From contig CM049307.1 in NCBI GenBank assembly GCA_026874595.1, forward strand, positions 18,145,079-18,209,078: DNA of 64,000 bases. The letters run 5' to 3'. The notes beneath the pieces are model-generated. The model had not been told where the DNA came from. It searched no databases and worked only from the letters and a program-made list of their open reading frames with translations. The translations under genes and the position numbers were made by a program. Shown piece after piece: positions 56,557 to 64,000 of the stretch. This stretch comes from Sipunculus nudus. Lineage: Eukaryota; Annelida; Sipuncula; Golfingiida; Sipunculidae. Position 1 is the stretch's first letter; each line of letters opens with the position of its first letter.

Positions 56557-58297
56557 GGCAATGAAAGGTGCTGAATCCAAATCTGCTGTATGCCCAGCTG
56601 GCAAATGGACCGAAATGCTTCAAAATTATTGGTTTCCATGGCAACCTGTGTTAATTATTCCAGTAATTCTGATGTTTAAATAAATGGCCATAACTTTCTT
56701 GATTTTAAACATAAAACATTTTAACAAACACTTAAATGTAGAAAATTAATATATTTTTCCTACAAGTGCAGTTTTGTGACATTGCATAATTTACATATCT
56801 TGCTGTAAATAAATATATGCAAATTTTATTATTAAATTTAATACTTTTCGCCCAAAAACTTATCTTCAAAGCCCTCCTACTTACATAATATAATTTCCTT
56901 CACCTTTCAAATTTATTCTCGTAAAAGTACACATTATACGAGAAACAAACTAAAGATTGTTTCTAACATGCTTCTAATAATTCCATACTTAATACCATAC
57001 TATCTACATCTGCAAGTTACAGACCGGGACATATCCACATGTGAACAATTCCTTATAAATATAATAGGTTTTTTTTAAAGGTCGCTCTTATGCAGCAATT
57101 ATCTATTTTAAAGTTTTTAAATTTTTTTTATAATGATTATGTGCATATTTTGCATATATTTTAACAGAAAATACCTGGTCAATAATGATCAGTTTGTACC
57201 TTATCAATTTTTATGGATTATTTTAAGAAAAAGTTGCCTGCAAGTGTCTTTTCTTTTCCCCCTAAGGTAAGTCTAATTGCATATTAAATGTAAACCTAAT
57301 GGATCCATGAAGGAATGGGGAATTCTTTGAATTTGATAAAATTTACAAAATAGATTGTAAGCCGCTCCGACTTTCAGTCATCTTGTAATTAAGCAACACG
57401 TTTTATTCCGTCGTCCTTCCCTAAGGCCATCCTTCGGGCCATTAGTAGGGCCCATATCGTAACCATACTATATCATATACCATACATTTTAGGTAATCAT
57501 TAATCCAAATCTGTTGGACACCCTGCTAAAAATGGCCCAATGTGCCTCAAAATTGATGGATTCCATGGCAACCTAGATTAATTTTGCAATTACGCTGATA
57601 TTTCAATATTGGCCATAAATTTGTTGATTTTATACATGAAATGTTGAAATAAACGCCAATATGCAGTATTCCAAAAGTGCAGGTCTATAACATTTTGTAA
57701 TACGCATCATATTCTACAGGCATATTTATACACATTTTTATCAGAAAAAAAACCCAAATATTTTTGTTCCTAAAACGTACGTTACTCCATCCTTTGCTTA
57801 ATCACTTCTTCAGTTTACATTAAGGCTATTAGGGTAAACGGGTATATAAAGAGTATAACAAATTAATAGTTGTTTTTAACCTGCATATCTTATGCTTAAA
57901 TATTAATGAATATTGATGAATGTTAGGATTAATACCAGTATATGCTTGTATATACGTCCTTAGAATATGGATTGAATTAGTAAATGCCAACATAGTTTTG
58001 CGGCCTTCAAAAAAAGGGGCCCCCCACCTGGTCCACCTTCCAAATTGATATTTTAAGTTATTGTAGATATGTAAGTTATGCAGGTCACAAAACTGCACTT
58101 GCAGGAAAAAATATTAATTTGCTACATTTTAGTGTTTGTTTCAATGTTTGCGTTTAAAATCAACAAAGTTATAGCCATCTATATAAACATCAGAATTACT
58201 GGATAATTAACACAGGATTCCATCGAAATTTTGAAGCATTTTGGTTCAATTTCCAGCTGGACATACAGCAGATTTGGATTCATCACCATTCATTGCC
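56557..58297. mobile_element. Element bounded by ~235-bp inverted arms, with an internal third copy
   Basis: The left arm 56,557-56,800 starts GGCAATGAAAGGTGCTGAAT and the right arm 58,297-58,065 (reverse complement) starts GGCAATGAATGGTGATGAAT. Both continue through CCAAATCTGCTGTATG, TTCCATGGCAACC-like or ATCCTGTGTTAAT, GGCCATAAC or GGCTATAAC, and CAAGTGCAGTTTTGTGAC. A third, more diverged copy in left-arm orientation is at 57,500-57,725. No transposase frame lies inside. Confidence 0.75.
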
Positions 58298-58399
58298 CCT
58301 GAATAGACGGTATGCCATGCATTTACATGATTTGCCTCCGGAACTTTAAATATGCACATTTTATTTATATTCTGCCTAGTCTATATATTTTCTCTATGA

Positions 58400-58830
58400 T
58401 TCTGTCCACCCTTGTCTGCCCGTTGACCTTGGATGTAACCAAAGAAGGCAAAAAAAAAAAAGGTCAACCAAACAACATAAAACCATTTGGAAGCCTCTAA
58501 AACTCCTTTATATCATCTTCATCTTAAATATGACAGGAACCTCAAACTAAATTAACTGAAATACGTCCATGTCTTCAACATAAACCCAAAATTAAAGGAG
58601 TATTAAATTGGTATTTATTTTAATCATATTTTTCTTAAATAACATATATTCCATGAGTAAAAATCAACAAATATCAGTACAACCTCATTTTCATTATTAG
58701 CATTGCAGGTCATTTGCAAATATAGGTAAAAAAAACTTTGGCCACATTTGACCTTATGACATTGAACTGAGGACAAATGCCTCTTTGGCCACCAGGTGAT
58801 TCTGAAACCTCGGACCATGGTCATAACTTC
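58400..58830 (-). repeat. Dispersed repeat, partner of 47,960-48,420
   Basis: Inverted relative to the 48-kb copy; ordered segment matches are given there. It begins about 100 bp outside the right inverted arm of the element at 56,557-58,297. Confidence 0.85.
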
Positions 58831-60269
58831 TAGCGCAGTTGCCTGTTTTGAATAAAAAATGCCATCGAACTTTTTTAGGGTCTTGGCCAGTCAAGTATAA
58901 TGTATGATCAGTAATGATGGGCCTTGATTCGGGAGAGAGGGGCATCGGCCTACCTGTCCCCCTTTTTTAGGATGGGGGATAAAGTGCCTTTTCGTCCCCT
59001 AATTTCTAACTGTAATAACATGCATAATTTCCACAATAAATATTTCGAGACAATTCCATCATCCAGATATTTAATGGTTTCTTCTTGATTGCCTCAGTAG
59101 GCCTGTTCTTTCAAAGATTAATATTGAGTACGCGGTTTATAGTAAAGGTAATTTTTAATGGTGTTTATCACTTTTATATGTTCGGAAACACCTTGAACTG
59201 GACACATGAGGACATCCCAAGGAAGAAACCAAGGGGGGGGGGGACTTTCTGGTCCATGCATGGTGAAAAGGGCGCGCCATTGAGGTATATACCCTAGCCA
59301 TGGGGCCTTATCACAAAGAACTGTTCCAAGGGGACGCAAATCCAGTAGCTTGTTGTAACTTACCTGCAGCAAGAAAACCCTATAAATCCTTAAATGCAAC
59401 CACACCAGGCATCACTGGAATAAAATCCGCATGCATTCTATGTTTTCTATGATGGAGTGCAATGTTCCGAGAATCTCCCAACAGGACAGTAATCTCCATA
59501 CCAGCAACAGTTTCACACTGTTTCTTAACCACATGTGAGAATCTATACCTTATACATTATTCAACTGATCAGCGCCTGTTGTGATTTGTTTATATAAGAT
59601 GTACAATGCAGAAGCTTGATAAATGTGTAGCACTCAAATGCCCTACTTGGTCTATATTATCAGTGAACCGTAATAAACGGATACCTCGGAGCATTCAAAA
59701 CCAGTTATCCAAGCAAACCCGTATTAGTTTCGTTCCTTAGCCCTATTAATATATTTATTCGAACGTAACAGTGTCCGCTTAACCAGTCGGATGTAATTCC
59801 TTCCAAAATATCCCACATGCACTTGGGTCCAATTAGCCTCTGCACTTGCAAATATTAAAAAAGGCATATGGCATTCGTGGAGCGTGACAGTTCAATGGTA
59901 CGGTACCGGAAATCTGTTTCTGAAATTTGACAATCTGTTCTTTACAATGCCTGCATATATATCTACACAAATGAGTAAGAAGTTAAGTCAGTCTAGATAA
60001 TGGCCAGGACTTTGATTGGGAATGTTAGCTTGGCTTTATGATGTATTGCTAAAATTCGAACTGTATGTTGTTACAAAATCCAGTGGCCTTTGACCATGGT
60101 TGACTGCATCCATGGTGAGAGTAACATGATACACAAATCAATAGAAGTTGCTGATGAAAAACTATTAACAAACACACTAGAACGTATTATCCCCAGACAA
60201 TTAAAATTAACCCAAACTGCCCACCTCCTGGTCTTAAATAGGCCCCTTTTTTCAGAAGCATAAAATGAA
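58831..60269. other. No gene seen
   Basis: Non-coding; short G8 run at 59,236. Short frames on both strands are unsupported. Confidence 0.5.
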
Positions 60270-60745
60270 ACTTGACAAGGCCAAAGCCTTGAGGTTTGAC
60301 TTTCAAAACTATGGTCAAGGTCACTAGTCATGAAAAAATCTGAGATATTGGTGGAAGTATTTCAGATGCAGTACTTCAAAAGTTGGGGGGTTAACAAAAA
60401 TCCTATATATTCGCATATTTGACTTTGAAAAGACCAAACTTATGGTCACCAGTCTTCAAACATTTCTGAAATTTTGGTGGAAACAACCTTTATGTATCAA
60501 ACTTGAAGAAATCAAATACTGTACTTCAAAAGTTACGGGGTTCACAAAAATCCTATGTTTCCGCAGATTTGACCTTGAAAAACAGAGTCAAGGTCACCAG
60601 TTACAAACATGTGGAAGATAATGGTGGAAACAATCTGTGTGGCAAATTTGAAGAAAAAAGATAGGTTACTTTAAAAGTTATGGGGTTCACAACAATCCTA
60701 TATAGCGGCAGATTTGACCTTGAAGGTCAAGGTCAAAGGTTTTCA
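60270..60745. repeat. Tandem array, three units of ~145 bp
   Basis: ACTTCAAAAGTT or ACTTTAAAAGTT occurs near 60,373, 60,523 and 60,666, each followed by GGGGTT(A/C)ACAA-AATCCTAT and then GATTTGACCTTGAA, and preceded by GGTGGAAACAA. Confidence 0.85.
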
Positions 60746-60941
60746 TACTCTTTCGTCAGCTTATCATCTGATATCGTTTTTTTCGCCTCAGATTATATAG
60801 ATTAGTTCTATATTCATGCTTCATCATTGGCGAGTTTACTTATTAACTAAATTTTTACAATTATCAATTTAAAAACATTAAAGACAGTTCACATGATTGT
60901 ACAGGACGCCACAAAATAATGAAGTCGGTCTATACAAACAT

Positions 60942-62240
60942 TCATAATTCATGGTCTTCATCACATGTACCTTTAAGTTTACCCCATTTCATAATATGTT
61001 TAGATATAACACCTTTATTATTTGCTATGTACCTTTCTGTAACTTCTGTTTGTGCTAAAATCTTTCTAAACATTGGAAACAAAGAGGATGAGTTGTCCTC
61101 TCTTTGTATGTGCAATACATATTTAAATAACAACAAAATCTGATTAATCAATAAATTATCTGAGTTGACTGGGACAACATCATACAATATAGTATTAAGT
61201 GACAGCTCTGGCAGATTAATATCGCTATTATGTAACTATGACTTTGCTCCAAAAAAGGTTTTTGGTTACTGTACATTCAAAAAATAAATGAAGTATACTT
61301 TCATTATAATTGAACCGAAATGAACATCTGGGTGTTTCTGTTATTTTCCACTTATATAGCTTTTCATTCATTGTAATATGGTTATTCACCAGTTTATACT
61401 GGAATTCTCTCATATAGGTGTCAATAATTGTTCTATATATACTTTCATATACATCTTGCCACTTAATATCAATGTTATTTGTTATATTTAATGTATTAAA
61501 AAACTTCTGAGCTGTTGCAGGTTTCCATTTTTTTTCAACCAGTGTACCATATATTTTTCTCGATCATATTTTGTCTATGTACTCAAGTCCATTGGTTGTT
61601 ACAATAATCTCTGTATCAGTATCAACTGCATGTATCACAGTATTCAAAAACAAAGTTTCCCATGGTTTTGGTATTGCATTCCTCAATGCAACCCAATACA
61701 TATAATCAAGGGCACTTTTTTTTAAATGTATCATGTGTTATCCATGTTCCATTCTCATCCACTAAATCTTTAACATAACAAATGCCCACATTGTGCAATC
61801 TCTTATTGTAAATAGACATTTCATTCATAGTAATATATTTGCCCAGTCTTCAAAACACTTAATATAAAATTAAGGTAAAATCTTAGGTAAAATATGAACA
61901 TTGAAGTTACTTCTGACACACTTTAATCTACCAATTCTCCTTAACTTGTGATTTATTATCTCAGTTATTGTAGACGAAGAATACTAAAAAGTCGCTTGAC
62001 CCACATAATTCTCTGTGTCTGTTTCTTACTTTCAATATCTGGGACATTGATTCCCCCATTTTCATATTTCCCGATGATAGTGTTATATTTGACTTTTGAT
62101 CTTTTACCCCTCCATATAAAGTCACAGAGAAGTCTTTTTAGATGTTTCAATGTATGTTTTGGTGGTATCAACATATTTGTCCTATATATTGTAAATATTT
62201 GTACTATATATAGTAAACCTTTGATATTGCTAACGTACAT
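60942..62240 (-). pseudogene. LINE ORF2: C-terminal region
   Basis: Pieces in separate frames match the region after the reverse transcriptase in Tx1/L1 LINEs: LLCDFIWRGKRSK with YENGGINVPDIESKK (62,130-62,000), REFQYKLVNNHITMNEKLYKWKI with a LHLFFEC segment (61,413-61,228), and a final ILLLFKYVLHI...KWGKLKG piece (61,187-60,942). Stops and shifts between the pieces are numerous, more than in the polymerase. Confidence 0.8.
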
Positions 62241-62368
62241 GCAACTTCCGCCCTACCACATATTGATAGGTTCCGGCTTTTCCAAATTGACAGAGTTATT
62301 GCCAGGTTGTTATTAACACGTGTAAAATTATCTTTATTGGTCAAATCCTTATTATAAGAAAAGTAAAT

Positions 62369-63335
62369 TCAAAGTATTTTTATAGATGCCTGTGTCAAGT
62401 CTATCCATTTCAGATTATACAGTTGTCTTGCAACATGTTTCAATGACTCTATGCACGCAACCTCTGATTTAGTACGGTTTATCTTTAGTGAGGAAAAATA
62501 TTCAAATATTTCAATTACAGTAAGTACATGCCCAGGTGATTCAACATTTTCAACAAATATTGTAGTATCATCAACAAACATGCATAGTTTAATATGTGTA
62601 TTTCCAATATCTATTCCTTTTATATCATAATTATTCCTTATTTTGATTGCAAATATTTCAATAATTAAGATAAATATATATGCAGCTAATGGATCACCTT
62701 GCCGTGTGTCTCTTTGTAACTTAAAATAACCAGTTGTAAAACCATTGTTCAAAATTGAACTTTGTACATCAGTATGTACCATTTTAATCCACATTTAAAT
62801 CATCATCAAAACCGAAATACCTCAATGTTTCATACATAAAGCCATGATCGACGCTATCAAAAGTAGCCTCTAGATCAGCTGCAAACATTATTCAAGGCTT
62901 GTTTTCAACTTGAGTATAATGCAACACATCCCATATTAATCTGATTGGTTCTCCAATATATCTTCCTGGTATGAAAGCATACTGGTAATTTTTTATTAGT
63001 TTTGGAAGATATTTTTCTATTCTCTTTTCTAAAATTTTACTCAATATTTTTACGTCAACATTTAGCAAACTTATAGGTCTCCATCCATTTAAATGTTTAA
63101 GATCCTTCCCTGGTTTAGGAATTAACTTGACAAGGGCTTGCTTTTGAGAAGTTGTCAAAGATGCATGTTCATTAGTTTCATTTAAGCAATCTGTTAAGCA
63201 ATTGCCAAGTTCACTAAATAAAGCTAAATAGAATTCTTTTGTCAATCCATCATTACCTGGAGTTTTATTGTTCTTCATTAATTTCAAACTAGAATATACC
63301 TCATTTATTGTAATCAAACGCCCACATGCTTTCAC
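62369..63335 (-). pseudogene. LINE ORF2: reverse transcriptase
   Basis: Blocks in order: NNKTPGNDGLTKEFY, LIPKPGKDLKHLNGWRPISL, ILEKRIEKYLP, YAFIPGRYIGEPI, then after a TGA near 62,890 the first catalytic block with DLEATFDSVD. A frame shift near 62,795 leads to the RQGDPLAAYIF block and the second catalytic box FVDD (FADD in most relatives). Family role: target-primed reverse transcription. All core blocks remain, but one stop and one shift separate them. Confidence 0.9.
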
Positions 63336-63376
63336 TTCAGACTCGCATAATGTATTCTCATGTAGAGGGAGACCTT

Positions 63377-64000
63377 CTAAATAACTGTGTAACTCTTGCT
63401 CAGTATAAAAAGTTTTTTTTCCTTGTATTTATCCATAAAAGAATTTTTGATAAATGACATGATTTCTGCTTGACACATGATATCTTTTCCGTCTTTTGTT
63501 AGAGTCCTTACCACACCTTTCTTATGATTATGTTTTTCGAGGTTCAGAAAGTATTTTGTGTTTCTCTCACCTTGTTTTAACCACTGTGCCCTTGATCTCA
63601 CTATTATACCTTTAGTAATCTTATCATAATGATTCTGTAACTTAAGTTTCATACTGTAATATGCCTGTTTAGACTCTATTGTATCTGTGCTTTTTATGTT
63701 ATGTTCTAGTTTGGAGACCTCTTCTTCCAATAGTTTACCCTTTTCCTTAAATTGTCTGGCTTTATCTTTACTATATTTAATAGTATTCTGTCTAATCTTG
63801 TACTTTAAGTACTCCCATGTAAATCTTGCTGTGTCACCTTTCACTTCGTTTTTCCATACATTTATTTCATATTTAAAAGCACTTATATATTCTTTATCAT
63901 TAATTAAATCATTATTGAAACACCAGTGCGACGGTCCTCTGCTGACATCTTTTAATTTGTTTACTTTTAACAAAACTGCTGAGTGATCAGTGCTTACGGC
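63377..64000 (-). pseudogene. LINE ORF2: end of endonuclease and linker
   Basis: The endonuclease ends with TDHSAVLLKV at the window edge. It is followed by a basic, helical linker with RGPSHWCFNNDLI, then WLKQGERNTKYFLNLEKHN, a block conserved before the reverse transcriptase in L1/Tx1 LINEs. The frame is lost at an A8 run (T8 on the + strand, near 63,411-63,420), where one base more or less restores continuity with the next piece. Confidence 0.88.

Larger units (their letters stand above)
60905..64000 (-). mobile_element. Tx1/L1-like LINE, 3' two thirds, decayed, continues past window end
   Basis: On the - strand the window end reads STDHSAV, the last motif of the AP-like endonuclease. It is followed by the linker (KYFLNLEK type), reverse transcriptase, and a C-terminal region ending about 60,942. 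This is the ORF2 layout of L1/Tx1 LINEs. Frame shifts, mostly in A/T runs, and stops break it into at least five pieces. The 5' part lies outside the window. The 3' UTR and tail were not delimited. Confidence 0.9.

Overview
The window looks like repeat-dense, AT-rich genomic DNA of an invertebrate animal, most likely a marine lophotrochozoan such as a mollusc. The reasons are a Ty3/gypsy pol remnant, a Penelope-like element with hammerhead ribozymes, a Tx1/L1-like LINE, many tandem-repeat arrays, and a single type II membrane glycosyltransferase gene of a type that is expanded in marine invertebrates. The mollusc assignment is an inference; no ribosomal or mitochondrial marker is present.

Layout: 1-3,190 holds a decayed Ty3/gypsy pol on the + strand (reverse transcriptase, RNase H, integrase, tail) that enters from outside the window. 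3,190-10,460 is non-coding and contains repeat fragments, a long hairpin (9,786-9,872) and poly(G) tracts. 10,467-12,660 is an array of diverged ~340-bp units. 13,776-13,935 may be an isolated exon (- strand). 14,150-16,720 contains duplicated AT-rich blocks and a second array whose units carry ACCTGTACAGGT-type palindromes. 22,513-23,841 is a truncated Penelope-like element (- strand) with a hammerhead ribozyme at each end. 24,373-24,947 is a MITE-like element. 25,270-25,860 is a tandem array just downstream of the only intact protein gene, a GT77-like glycosyltransferase (26,359-27,816, - strand, with a splice acceptor just upstream of its ATG).

28-50 kb contains more dispersed and tandem repeats, a broken LINE ORF1 (40,221-41,690, - strand) interrupted by a poly(G)-bearing insertion, and a solitary third hammerhead ribozyme (42,941-42,996). 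53,237-55,383 is a 54-bp satellite organised in an 18-unit higher-order repeat. 56,557-58,297 is bounded by ~235-bp inverted arms. 60,905-64,000 is the 3' two thirds of a decayed Tx1/L1-like LINE on the - strand that continues beyond the window.

Apart from the glycosyltransferase, nothing here reads as a working gene set; the interest is in the mobile elements, the ribozymes and the satellite organisation. Most short open frames are chance or low-complexity frames. Identities rest on reading motifs by eye; no database search or folding program was run.
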